A stretch of DNA of 14,535 nt, from the NCBI GenBank assembly GCA_002495185.1, contig DAEB01000013.1, positions 36,690 to 51,224 of the forward strand, written 5' to 3'. The translations under genes were made by a program, and so were the position numbers. This document shows positions 6,775 to 13,528 of this stretch, one piece after another. The DNA is from Thermoplasmata archaeon UBA184 (lineage in GTDB: Archaea; Thermoplasmatota; Thermoplasmata; Lutacidiplasmatales; UBA184). Within the stretch, counting starts at the first letter, position 1, and each line of letters opens with the position of its first letter. The notes beneath the pieces are model-generated. The model did no database searches and was not told where the DNA came from. It worked only from the letters and a program-made list of their open reading frames with translations.

Positions 6775-7311
6775 CTAGAGCGAACGCGCTTGCACCGCGG
6801 TGATCGGGCGGAACCCCCGCTTCGTGTAGAAGCGGCTCGCGATCTCGTTTTGGGCCGGGAACTCGGCCGTCACGATCCCCGCGCCTTTCCCCTTGAGGAC
6901 GGTCGTGACCTCGCCGAGCACGTACTCGCCGACCCCGCGCCGCCGGTAGAGGGGCAGGAAGTAGATGTCGAGGATCACGCCCTCGTGCTCGGGAGCGTAG
7001 AACGCGCGCTCGCGGACATGGGCCCGGACGAACCCGACGACCTTCCCGCGGTCCGGTCCGGTCCCCTCCGCGACGAGGACGACCGCCTTCGGGTTCGAGA
7101 GGTCGAACTTGAGGATCTGGCGCGCCTGCGTCTCGGCGTCCTCGCGGACCTTGAGGAGCGGGTCGAACTCCTCGTTGAGCCGCTTCAACCGCAGGAGGAG
7201 CGGCACGAGCGTCTCGAGGTCGGTCTCCCGGGCCGGCCTCAGGTGGATCGGTACGGACGCGGTCTCACTGGCTCCGGTCGAGCGGCCCTTCTTCTCCTCC
7301 GTCCCTGTCAT
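6775..7311 (-). CDS. GNAT family N-acetyltransferase
   Basis: This 178-residue protein has the GNAT acetyl-CoA site RRRGVGEYVL (about 123-132, R-x-x-G-x-G) after the strand GVILDIYFLPLY. Late elements AGIVTAEFPAQNEIASRFYTKRGFRPI fit motif B, where the fold ends in Asn/Phe-Tyr/GF signatures. The first 20 residues are a polar leader (TGTEEKKGRSTGASETA). The acceptor, whether a protein lysine or N-terminus, an aminoglycoside or a metabolite, is unknown. The ATG at 7311 overlaps the malic enzyme stop as ATGA. A strong GGAGGAGG (7323-7330 on the minus strand) lies 11 bp upstream, so translation is probably coupled. That link raises the possibility of a target in central metabolism, which is speculation. 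Confidence 0.82.
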   Translation of the reverse strand: MTGTEEKKGRSTGASETASVPIHLRPARETDLETLVPLLLRLKRLNEEFDPLLKVREDAETQARQILKFDLSNPKAVVLVAEGTGPDRGKVVGFVRAHVRERAFYAPEHEGVILDIYFLPLYRRRGVGEYVLGEVTTVLKGKGAGIVTAEFPAQNEIASRFYTKRGFRPITAVQARSL

Positions 7312-8750
7312 GATGCTGCGGTCCTCCTCCGACGCGGTTTCGCCGGTGGCATTGGAGCCGTGAGATGGGCGCGCGCGAGCGCCCGGACCAGTTGGGCCGG
7401 CCGGCCCATCAGCGCCCGGGCCCGCTCGAGGAACTCGTCGTGCGTCAGCGTTCGTCGTGCGACCCCGAGGAGGACCGCCATGTCCCCGACGGCGGCGGCG
7501 ATCTCGGGGAACACCTCGGGCTCCTCCATCGTCGGGAGGATGTGCTGCGCGGTGAGGCCCTTCCGAGAGGCGCCCCGCGCGAGCTCCTTCGCTGCCGCGA
7601 GGACGACCTCGTCCGGGATCGAGCGAGCCCGCGCGTCCAGGACCCCGCGGAACACCGCAGGGAAGATGAGCGAGTTGTTGACCTGGTTCGGGAAGTCGCT
7701 CCGACCGGTCGCGACGACCGCCGCCCCGGCCGACCTCGCCACCTCCGGCCAGATCTCGGGGACCGGGTTCGCGAGCGCGAAGACGATCGGGTCTTTCGCC
7801 ATCGACCGGATATGCTGGGGGCGGACCGTGTCCGGGTTCGGCGTGGACGCCGCGAGGAGGACGTCCGCTCCCTCGACCGCCGCGGCGAGGTCCCCCGTGC
7901 GACCCCCGCCGTCCGTCGCGAGCGCGATCCGGAACTTCCAGGGGTTGTGGAGCTCGAGCTCGTCCATGTCCTCCCGTTCGGCGTGGAGGACTCCCTTCTG
8001 GTCGACGAGCGTCAGCGAGTCGGCCGGGTGCCCGAGCTTCAAGAGGAGGCGCGCGGTCACGAGGTTCGCCGCGCCCGCCCCCAACAGGACCGTCCGGACG
8101 TCTTCGACCGAGCGGTGGGTGAGCGCGAGGGCGTTCAGGAGTCCCGCGACGGTCGCGGCCGCGGTTCCGAGCTGGTCGTCGTGCCAGACGGGGATCGGGA
8201 GGCGCTTCGAGAGCTCCTCCAGGATCCCGAAGCACTTCGGCGACGCGATGTCCTCGAGGTTGATGCCGCCGAACGCGGGGGCCATCGCCTCGACCGTCGC
8301 GATGAACTCCTCGGGCGAGCGGACCCGGATCGGGACGGGGATCGCGTCGACCCCGCCGAGGACCTTGAACAGGAGGGCCTTCCCTTCCATGACCGGGAGC
8401 GCCGCCGTCGGTCCGATGTCCCCGAGGCCGAGGACCCGCGAGCCGTCGGTGACGATCGCGATCGTGTTCCACCGTCCGGTGAGGTCGAACGACCGGTCCG
8501 GCTCGGACTGGATCGCGCGGGAGACCGCGGCGACTCCGGGCGTGTACCAGAGCGCGAAGTCCCCGAGCGAGCGGACGGGCACCTTCGGGACGGTCTCGAT
8601 CTTGCCCGCGTAGAACCGCGAGAGCTCGACCGAACGCTCTCCGAGCAGGTCGGTCTTGTCCTCGCTCCGCTCGGCCGCGCTCGCCTTCCGGCGACCCTTG
8701 CGCCGGACGACCGGTTCGGTCTCGACCGGGGAGGGAGAGCTCTTGGCCAT
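7308..8750 (-). CDS. Malic enzyme (malate dehydrogenase, oxaloacetate-decarboxylating), NAD(P)-dependent
   Basis: This enzyme oxidatively decarboxylates malate to pyruvate and CO2, making NAD(P)H. The 480-residue protein has the malic N-terminal domain with catalytic Tyr69 (WYTPG) and Lys124 (PVMEGKALLFK). Metal-binding acidic residues lie in GINLEDIASPKCF and VWHDDQLGTA. The NAD(P) Rossmann motif is LLGAGAAN, and the C-terminal substrate loop is FPNQVNNSLIFPAVFRG. A basic extension of about 25 residues at the N-terminus and a RRRR tail are unusual additions. I chose ATG at 8750 because a TATA-like box is centred 28 bp upstream; the frame is open to 8831, but that would place the promoter inside the gene. 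Coenzyme choice cannot be read reliably. It heads a likely three-gene unit with the acetyltransferase and the NTF2-like protein. There is no phosphotransacetylase domain, so it is the short single-function form. Confidence 0.94.
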   Translation of the reverse strand: MAKSSPSPVETEPVVRRKGRRKASAAERSEDKTDLLGERSVELSRFYAGKIETVPKVPVRSLGDFALWYTPGVAAVSRAIQSEPDRSFDLTGRWNTIAIVTDGSRVLGLGDIGPTAALPVMEGKALLFKVLGGVDAIPVPIRVRSPEEFIATVEAMAPAFGGINLEDIASPKCFGILEELSKRLPIPVWHDDQLGTAAATVAGLLNALALTHRSVEDVRTVLLGAGAANLVTARLLLKLGHPADSLTLVDQKGVLHAEREDMDELELHNPWKFRIALATDGGGRTGDLAAAVEGADVLLAASTPNPDTVRPQHIRSMAKDPIVFALANPVPEIWPEVARSAGAAVVATGRSDFPNQVNNSLIFPAVFRGVLDARARSIPDEVVLAAAKELARGASRKGLTAQHILPTMEEPEVFPEIAAAVGDMAVLLGVARRTLTHDEFLERARALMGRPAQLVRALARAHLTAPMPPAKPRRRRTAAS

Positions 8751-8773
8751 TCGACCTCGAGGACCAGGGAACG

Positions 8774-8781
8774 GTTTATTA
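8774..8781 (-). promoter_or_regulatory. TATA-like box of the malic enzyme unit
   Basis: The minus strand reads TAATAAAC, centred about 28 bp before the ATG at 8750. It is the most AT-rich octamer in the 153-bp divergent gap and supports leaderless transcription of malic enzyme. Confidence 0.55.
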
Positions 8782-8808
8782 GAACTGTGCCGAGTCGTGC
8801 GGAGCGTT

Positions 8809-8820
8809 CGGCAATTGCCG
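8809..8820. promoter_or_regulatory. Perfect 12-bp palindrome between divergent promoters (candidate operator)
   Basis: CGGCAATTGCCG is a perfect 12-bp palindrome in the gap between malic enzyme and the rhodanese/persulfide dioxygenase gene. It lies about 35 bp behind the malic enzyme TATA-like box and about 60 bp behind the other. A dimeric regulator could bind here and act on both genes. No repeat of it was noticed at the other promoters in this window. The function is inferred from symmetry and position. Confidence 0.35.
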
Positions 8821-8870
8821 GACCTACCCACCGAGACCGGCCCGGACCGGGGTTGGACCCGAACTCGATT

Positions 8871-8878
8871 CTAAATAC
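8871..8878 (+). promoter_or_regulatory. TATA-like box of the rhodanese/persulfide dioxygenase gene
   Basis: CTAAATAC is centred about 29 bp before the GTG at 8904. The position supports that GTG as the true start and a leaderless message. Confidence 0.55.
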
Positions 8879-8903
8879 TGGTGGGTCTGCTCTCGCGCGC
8901 ACC

Positions 8904-9989
8904 GTGGCGTCCTCCTCGGACCCCCTCCCGCATCCGTTCGTCCGTCCTCCGAGGAGCGGGTCGGTCCCGCTGATCTCTCCGGCGGACCTTCGCCGCGAGC
9001 TCGATGCGAGCCTTCCACCCCTGCTCCTCGACGTGCGCCCGGCGTCCGAGCGGCGGCTCGTCCATCTTCCGGGGGACCGGCACGTCCCGCTCCATGACCT
9101 CGGCTCGGCCCTCTCGTCCCTGCCCCGCGACCGACCGATCGTGGTCTACGACCACTTCGGTTCCCAGGCCCGGACCGCGGTCCGCTTCCTCCAGGACCGT
9201 GGCTTCCCTCTCTCCGCCGCGCTCGAGGGAGGCGTGGACGAGTACTCGCGCGTCATCGACGCCGACCTCGCGCGCTACCCCGAGGACGACCCGACCGCGC
9301 GCCTCTTCCTCCGCCAGATCCCGCGGGCGGATTCCGGGTGCCTCGCGTACTTGGTCGGGGACGCGGTCGAGCGGGAGGCGGTCATTGTCGACCCGGGCCG
9401 CGAGGTCGCCCCCTACCGCGCGCTCCTCGCGGAGGGAGACTGGCGGCTCGTCGGGATCGTCGAAACGCACACGCACGCCGACCACCTCGCCGGGCACTCG
9501 GCTCTCCACGCGGCCACCGACGCTCCGATTTTCCTCGGCCGGCGTTCGCCGGCCCGGTACCCGCACCGGACGCTCGCGGAGGGAGAGTCGGTCCGGTTCG
9601 GGACCGAGGAGGCGGTCGTCCTCGAGACGCCGGGTCACACTCCCGACCATGTGACACTGCGCGTGCGGGACAAGATCTTCACGGGCGACACGCTTCTGCT
9701 CGGGAGCTGCGGGCGGACCGACCTCGGGGAAGGGTCCCCGGAGGCGCTCTACGCCTCGCTCACGGAGAAGATCCTCACCCTTCCCCCCGAAACCGAAGTC
9801 TACCCGGCCCACTACGGGGCGCGGCACGCCCTTCCCGAACGGTACGTCTCGACCGTCGGGTTCGAGCGGGTCCGCAACGAGGCGCTCACCCAGGGGTCGC
9901 TCGAGGCGTTCGTGCGGTACATGACCGAGGGGTGGCCACCGAAGCCGGCCGACTTCGACCGGATCGTACGCACGAATCTGGAGGAGTAA
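8904..9989 (+). CDS. Rhodanese-like / metallo-beta-lactamase-fold persulfide dioxygenase (ETHE1-like) fusion
   Basis: The C-terminal domain resembles persulfide dioxygenases, which oxidise glutathione or other persulfides to sulfite with non-haem iron. In the 361-residue protein, residues 20-125 form a rhodanese-like domain (LLLDVRPASE, IVVYDHFGSQART, LEGGVDEYSR). Residues 134-361 form the metallo-beta-lactamase fold with THTHADH (188-194), His245 (TPGHTPDH), Asp262 (FTGDTLL) and His303 (YPAH). GSCGRTDL followed by LYASLTEKILTLPPETEVYPAH is the diagnostic ETHE1-like stretch. The rhodanese catalytic Cys is replaced by Asp83, so that domain should not transfer sulfur and may only bind substrate or a partner. 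Known fusions often carry the rhodanese after the dioxygenase; here it comes first. The start is GTG 8904, placed 29 bp after a TATA-like box. A glyoxalase II activity is less likely given the GRTD signature. The natural persulfide carrier in this organism is unknown. Confidence 0.88.
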   Translation: MASSSDPLPHPFVRPPRSGSVPLISPADLRRELDASLPPLLLDVRPASERRLVHLPGDRHVPLHDLGSALSSLPRDRPIVVYDHFGSQARTAVRFLQDRGFPLSAALEGGVDEYSRVIDADLARYPEDDPTARLFLRQIPRADSGCLAYLVGDAVEREAVIVDPGREVAPYRALLAEGDWRLVGIVETHTHADHLAGHSALHAATDAPIFLGRRSPARYPHRTLAEGESVRFGTEEAVVLETPGHTPDHVTLRVRDKIFTGDTLLLGSCGRTDLGEGSPEALYASLTEKILTLPPETEVYPAHYGARHALPERYVSTVGFERVRNEALTQGSLEAFVRYMTEGWPPKPADFDRIVRTNLEE

Positions 9990-9997
9990 TCCCGGAG

Positions 9998-10030
9998 CGC
10001 GGTTTGCCTCTCGCGTAACCGCGTTTCTCC
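9998..10030 (+). terminator. Possible stem-loop and pyrimidine-tract terminator
   Basis: A 7-bp perfect stem CGCGGTT/AACCGCG (9998-10004 with 10017-10023) encloses a 12-base loop. It begins 8 bp after the stop of the persulfide dioxygenase gene and is followed by TTTCTCCTCT. Archaeal termination mainly uses T-rich tracts, so the hairpin may be incidental. The location between two co-directional genes, the second with its own promoter, fits a terminator. Confidence 0.35.
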
Positions 10031-10057
10031 TCTCGCACCCTTCCGAAAATTCGCCAA

Positions 10058-10065
10058 TCTTAAGC
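10058..10065 (+). promoter_or_regulatory. TATA-like box of the split methionine synthase operon
   Basis: TCTTAAGC is centred about 27 bp before the ATG at 10088. A purine-rich, AT-richer element CCGAAAATTC (10043-10052) just upstream could contain the BRE. The spacing predicts a leaderless transcript. I see no stem-loop riboswitch in the 98-bp gap. Confidence 0.5.
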
Positions 10066-10087
10066 CCGTCTCCGGGTCGGGAACCTC

Positions 10088-11056
10088 ATGCTCGTCCAGA
10101 CCGGACTCACGGGACCGTTCCCTCGTTCGGAGGCGCTCGTGACCGCGACCCGGGACTTCGACCGGGGCCGGACGACCGACGACGCCGTCGAGGAGCTGTT
10201 CCGACGGAGCGAGCAGGAGGTCGTCGCGCTCGAGCGCCGCCTCGGTTTTGCCGGGACGACGGGCGGTTACCTTCGCTGGGCGGACCTCTTCCGTCCGTTC
10301 GCGGAGACCTGGGAGGGGTTCACCGTCGGGCCGCTCACGCGATGGCTCGAGACGAACACCTTCTACCGTCAGCCCGTCCTTCTCGCCCCGCCCGGCCGTA
10401 CCCCGGGCGCGATCGCCTCGCGGCTCCCACCCCCGCTCGTTCGGGAGCCGGGCTCGGCCCGCGTCCTCCTGCCCGGCCCGTACACCTTCGCGCGCATGCT
10501 CGACAACCGGTCCGGGGAGACCGAGCCGGCCCTCATCCACCGGCTGGGTCGTCTCCTCGGAGAGGAGGTACGGGAGCTGCGCGGGCGCGGGTTCGAGACG
10601 TTCCTCTTCTCCGAACCGCAGCTGGTCGTACACCCTCCCGAAGGCCCCCCGGCGGAGGCCGTGGTCGCCGGCTACGCCGCGGTGGACGCGGCGCTCGCCG
10701 CCGGAACGTCGGTCGTCTGGACGTACGGCGCGGACGCTCGACCCGCCTTCCCGCTGCTCGACCGCCTGCCGGTCTCGGTGGTCGGGGTCGACCTCGCGGA
10801 GACGGAGGTCGACCAGATCCCCACGGGGCCTGCCCGTACGGGGCTCGGGCTCGGCGTGGTCGACCCACGGACGACGCTCGCGGAGGACCCCGCCGAAGTC
10901 GCTCGCGTCGTGCGCGCGGCCCAGGCGCACCGTCGTGCACGTTCGGTCTGGCTCGGACCCGGCGGTCCGCTCGACCTCCTCCCGTGGGAACCGGCGACCC
11001 GGAAGCTCCACGTCCTGCCCGCCGTCCAGCGCGCGCTCTCGGAGGGAACGGCGTGA
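10088..11056 (+). CDS. MetE N-terminal-domain-like protein (cobalamin-independent methionine synthase, split form)
   Basis: This 322-residue protein resembles the N-terminal barrel of MetE (Meth_synt_1). It has the opening TGLTGPFPRSEAL, the block GYLRWADLFRPF, and PLTRWLETNTFYRQPV, where full-length MetE has a similar DTNTFYR motif. Later parts include VLLPGPYTFARML, FETFLFSEPQLV and the barrel strand SVVGVDLAE. In full-length MetE this half descends from a duplication of the catalytic half and helps bind the methyltetrahydrofolate tail; alone it lacks the zinc ligands. Here it is a separate gene whose TGA overlaps the GTG of the catalytic half, so the two probably form one enzyme. The start is ATG 10088, 27 bp after a TATA-like box. 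The family is well supported. Whether the methyl donor is a folate, methanopterin-type or corrinoid compound is not visible. Confidence 0.84.
   Translation: MLVQTGLTGPFPRSEALVTATRDFDRGRTTDDAVEELFRRSEQEVVALERRLGFAGTTGGYLRWADLFRPFAETWEGFTVGPLTRWLETNTFYRQPVLLAPPGRTPGAIASRLPPPLVREPGSARVLLPGPYTFARMLDNRSGETEPALIHRLGRLLGEEVRELRGRGFETFLFSEPQLVVHPPEGPPAEAVVAGYAAVDAALAAGTSVVWTYGADARPAFPLLDRLPVSVVGVDLAETEVDQIPTGPARTGLGLGVVDPRTTLAEDPAEVARVVRAAQAHRRARSVWLGPGGPLDLLPWEPATRKLHVLPAVQRALSEGTA
11041..11046 (+). promoter_or_regulatory. Ribosome binding site that fixes the GTG start of the MetE catalytic half
   Basis: GGAGGG lies 6 bp before the GTG at 11053, inside the end of the N-terminal-half gene. This clear Shine-Dalgarno site, together with the GTGA overlap, marks 11053 as the start and suggests coupled translation. 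First genes of units in this window lack such a site. Confidence 0.65.
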
Positions 11057-12198
11057 CGGCTCGACCCCTCTTCCCGACGCAGGAGATCGGCAGCCTCGCG
11101 AAGCCTCGCTGGCAACTTCTCGGGCAGCGGTCGGAAGTGCTCGACGACGGCGCGAGGGAGGAGCTTCGCAGCTGGGACACCCGGGTCGGCTTCGGGGACG
11201 AAGCCCCCGAGGTGCGCGACGCCCTCCTTGAGGGCCGGCCGCGCGACGTGAGCCCCGAGGCCGTCCGGGACCTGGGGGCCCTCTTCGGGCTCCGGTTCCT
11301 CGAGACGGCGGGCCTCGACCGGGTCTACGACGGGGAGGCGCGGCGGATCGAGATGTACGAGTACCCGATCCGGCAGATGCGCGGCTTCCGCTTCGGGGGC
11401 CACGTCCGTTCGTTCGACAACAAGTACTACCTGAAGGCCGCGGTCGTCGACGAGGTCCGGCTCGACCGGCCCTATCATGTCGACGAGTTCGATTTCGTGA
11501 AGGCGCACGCGCGCGCGGAGCCGAAGCTCCCCATCACGGGGCCGTACACCCTCGCCGACTGGTCGTACAACGAGTACTACCTCGCCCGTCAACCCGGCTG
11601 GAAGGGACGAACGGCCCGACGCTCCGCCCAGAGGGAGTTCGTGGTCGACCTCGCCCGGCGCGCGATCCGACCCACCCTGAGCGCGCTCATCGAGCACGGA
11701 TGCCGCGTCCTCCAGATCGATGAGCCGGCCGCGGGGACGCACCCGGACGAGGCGTCCGTTGTCGTGGAGGGGTTCAACGCGGCGACCGAGGGGCTGGACG
11801 CCGAGTTCACGATGCACATCTGCTACTCGAACTACGCGGACCTCCTGCCGGCGCTTTTGGAGGCGAAGCGGTGCCGGCAGTGGGCGTGGGAGTTCGCGAA
11901 CCGCGACAGTCCCGGGCACGACGGCTACGCTGTCCTCAAGCTCCTCCGCGAGTACGGGGACACTCGCGAGGTCGGCCTCGGGGCGGTGGACGTCCACCGC
12001 GACCGGGTCGAGCCGCCCGAGATGGTCGCCGACCGGGTCCGCCGGGCCGCCGAGTACCTCGGAGACCCGCGCCGGGTCTGGGTGAATCCCGACTGCGGGC
12101 TCCGCACGCGGAGCCTCGCGGTCGCCCGAGCGAAGCTTGAGTCGGTCGTCGCCGGCGCGGCGCTCGCCCGCGCCGAGTTCGAGAGCCCCCGGCGCTGA
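11053..12198 (+). CDS. metE: Methionine synthase catalytic half (archaeal core MetE, zinc-dependent)
   Basis: This 381-residue protein is the catalytic half of cobalamin-independent methionine synthase, which passes a methyl group to zinc-bound homocysteine. It opens with FPTQEIGSLAKPRW, typical of archaeal MetE-like proteins. The expected zinc ligands are present: His255 and Cys257 (MHICYSN), Glu280 (WEFANR) and Cys348 (NPDCGLRTR). The homocysteine/substrate loop QIDEPA (221-226) and the strand VGLGAVDVH are also present. The start is GTG 11053, supported by GGAGGG 6 bp upstream. It is co-transcribed with the N-terminal-like half in a GTGA overlap. Core MetE proteins in archaea can take methyl groups from corrinoid proteins rather than folates; the partner N-terminal gene leaves a pterin donor possible here. 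The gene ends 9 bp from the convergent VOC gene. Confidence 0.92.
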   Translation: MTARPLFPTQEIGSLAKPRWQLLGQRSEVLDDGAREELRSWDTRVGFGDEAPEVRDALLEGRPRDVSPEAVRDLGALFGLRFLETAGLDRVYDGEARRIEMYEYPIRQMRGFRFGGHVRSFDNKYYLKAAVVDEVRLDRPYHVDEFDFVKAHARAEPKLPITGPYTLADWSYNEYYLARQPGWKGRTARRSAQREFVVDLARRAIRPTLSALIEHGCRVLQIDEPAAGTHPDEASVVVEGFNAATEGLDAEFTMHICYSNYADLLPALLEAKRCRQWAWEFANRDSPGHDGYAVLKLLREYGDTREVGLGAVDVHRDRVEPPEMVADRVRRAAEYLGDPRRVWVNPDCGLRTRSLAVARAKLESVVAGAALARAEFESPRR

Positions 12199-12207
12199 CC
12201 GCCCGCC

Positions 12208-12582
12208 CTACGGCGCGGGATTGAGCCAGAACTCGTTGCCGTCCGGGTCGAGGAACTTCGCGACCCAGCCCCACGGCATCTTTCTCGGGGGCGTCGAGAA
12301 GCGCACGCCCTTCTTCTTCAGCGCCGCGCACGCCCGGGCGAACGGCTGGTCGGTCACGAGGAGGATGCCGGTGTTGCCGACCTCCGAGCGCGGCGGGCGC
12401 TTTCCCGGCCGACCCCCCACCTCGCAGAGATGGAGGAGGAACTTTCCCGACCGGTCCCCGACCGTGGTCCAGTGCTCGGGGTCGTCGTCGAAGACGCGGA
12501 ACCCGAGGGTCTTCGTGTACCACTTCGCGGCTTTCTTTCGGTCCGTGACGGCGATGGCTACAGATACAGCCCGGAACCCCAT
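12208..12582 (-). CDS. VOC (glyoxalase/bleomycin-resistance/dioxygenase) superfamily protein
   Basis: This 124-residue cytoplasmic protein has the two beta-alpha-beta-beta-beta units of the vicinal oxygen chelate fold. The first is VSVAIAVTDRKKAAKWYTKTLGFRVFDDD with KFLLHLCE. The second is TGILLVTDQPFARACAALKKKGVRF with WVAKFLDPDGNEFWLNP. The ending FLDPDGNEFWL is diagnostic, and its Glu is the usual metal ligand. The reaction is unknown; the family includes glyoxalases, epimerases, dioxygenases and drug-binding proteins. The ATG at 12582 has an AT-rich element about 32 bp upstream. It stands alone, convergent with the methionine synthase genes and followed upstream by the map stop at 12641. 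Confidence 0.85.
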   Translation of the reverse strand: MGFRAVSVAIAVTDRKKAAKWYTKTLGFRVFDDDPEHWTTVGDRSGKFLLHLCEVGGRPGKRPPRSEVGNTGILLVTDQPFARACAALKKKGVRFSTPPRKMPWGWVAKFLDPDGNEFWLNPAP

Positions 12583-12610
12583 GGAACTCGCGCGGCTATC
12601 CCCGGGGCGG

Positions 12611-12618
12611 ATTTATCT
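12611..12618 (-). promoter_or_regulatory. TATA-like box of the VOC gene
   Basis: The minus strand reads AGATAAAT in the 58-bp gap between map and the VOC gene, centred about 32 bp before the ATG at 12582. It is slightly farther than at other genes here, so a leader of a few bases is possible. Confidence 0.5.
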
Positions 12619-12640
12619 TCCCCCCGCGGCGCGGCGGGCC

Positions 12641-13528
12641 TCAGACGACGGAGAGGACCTCGGCCCCCGACGCGCCGACCAGGACCGTGTGCTCCGCCTG
12701 GGCGACGTGCCCGTGGCCGCGCTCGACGAACACCGGATACGTCTGGAGCGTTCGTCGGGCCCTCTCGAGCGCGGCCCTCTCCTCGGGAGCGGTCACCCAG
12801 CGGGCCGCGAACGGCAGCGTGCGGAATCGGCCGAACATCGCCGCGAGCGCGGGGTCCGAAGCGCCCGGGTCCCGGCGGAACCGGACGATGTTCCCGAACG
12901 GACCGTTGCCGATGCTGCCCCTGCCGTTCGTCGCGAACGGCTCGATCGCGATCACCTCGCCTTCCTCGAGGGTCTCGCCGCTCGCGCCCGGCACGTTCGG
13001 GATCGACTTGCCGGCGTGCAGGAGGTAGCGCTCGATCGAGTGCCCCGTGAGGTCGACGATCGGCTTCACCCCCCGGGCGCGGATCGCCCGGGCGACCGCG
13101 CGCGAGATGTCGTCCACGAGGCCCCCGGGGCGCACGGCGGCGATCCCGGCGGCCCGACCGTCGCGGGCCGCGAGGACCAGGTGGTCCCAGCGATGCGTGC
13201 CTCCGACCTCGACCGTGTCGGCCGTGTCGGCGATCGCCCCGTCGAGGTGCGCGCCGACATCGACCTTGAGGAGGTCCCCGGTCTCGAGGACGTCGGTCGT
13301 CTCCGGGCTCGGGGTAAAATGCGCCGCCTGGTCGTTCCGCGAGAGGTTCGCCGGGAAGGCGGGCTGGGCTCCCTGCGAGCGGATGAACGACTCGACCTCG
13401 TCCGCGAGCTCCCGGATCCGGGCTCCCGGGACCGCGAGCCGGAGGCCGAGCTCGCGGGCCCGCGCCGCGATGTGCGCGGCCTCCCGCCACCGGTCGAGGT
13501 CCGGAGGGTATCTCGCCGTCCGGCTCAC
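12641..13528 (-). CDS. map: Methionine aminopeptidase, type II (archaeal)
   Basis: This enzyme removes the initiator methionine from new proteins using a dinuclear metal site. The 295-residue protein shows the archaeal type II pattern FPANLSRNDQAAHFTPSPE. The five metal ligands follow in order: the Asp pair in VDVGAHLDG and IADTADT, His in DLTGHSIERY, Glu in AIEPFAT, and the final Glu in QAEHTVLV. The insertion between the His and last Glu (about residues 200-270), with the segment VFVERGHGHVAQAE, matches the type II helical insert. The start is GTG 13528, overlapping the Sua5 stop as GTGA, so translation of the two is likely coupled. No signal peptide or zinc-finger extension is present. The third gene of the ndk-sua5-map unit, it follows a translation-related partner. 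Confidence 0.96.
   Translation of the reverse strand: MSRTARYPPDLDRWREAAHIAARARELGLRLAVPGARIRELADEVESFIRSQGAQPAFPANLSRNDQAAHFTPSPETTDVLETGDLLKVDVGAHLDGAIADTADTVEVGGTHRWDHLVLAARDGRAAGIAAVRPGGLVDDISRAVARAIRARGVKPIVDLTGHSIERYLLHAGKSIPNVPGASGETLEEGEVIAIEPFATNGRGSIGNGPFGNIVRFRRDPGASDPALAAMFGRFRTLPFAARWVTAPEERAALERARRTLQTYPVFVERGHGHVAQAEHTVLVGASGAEVLSVV

Noticed and set aside
6775..8472. Apparent 565-codon minus-strand gene containing the acetyltransferase
   Set aside because: Residues before the ATG at 7311 are in a frame shifted from malic enzyme and are low-complexity; the ATGA overlap and GGAGGAGG site fix the true start.
8831..8860. GGCC/CCGG-rich stretch suggesting repeats before the persulfide dioxygenase
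   Set aside because: Short CCGG and GGACC repeats are expected by chance at this base composition; only the AT-centred palindrome nearby stands out.
7365..8903. Plus-strand open frame leading in-frame into the persulfide dioxygenase, which might suggest a giant fusion
   Set aside because: It is antisense to malic enzyme and has no recognisable domain; the TATA box at 8871-8878 and GTG at 8904 define the real start.
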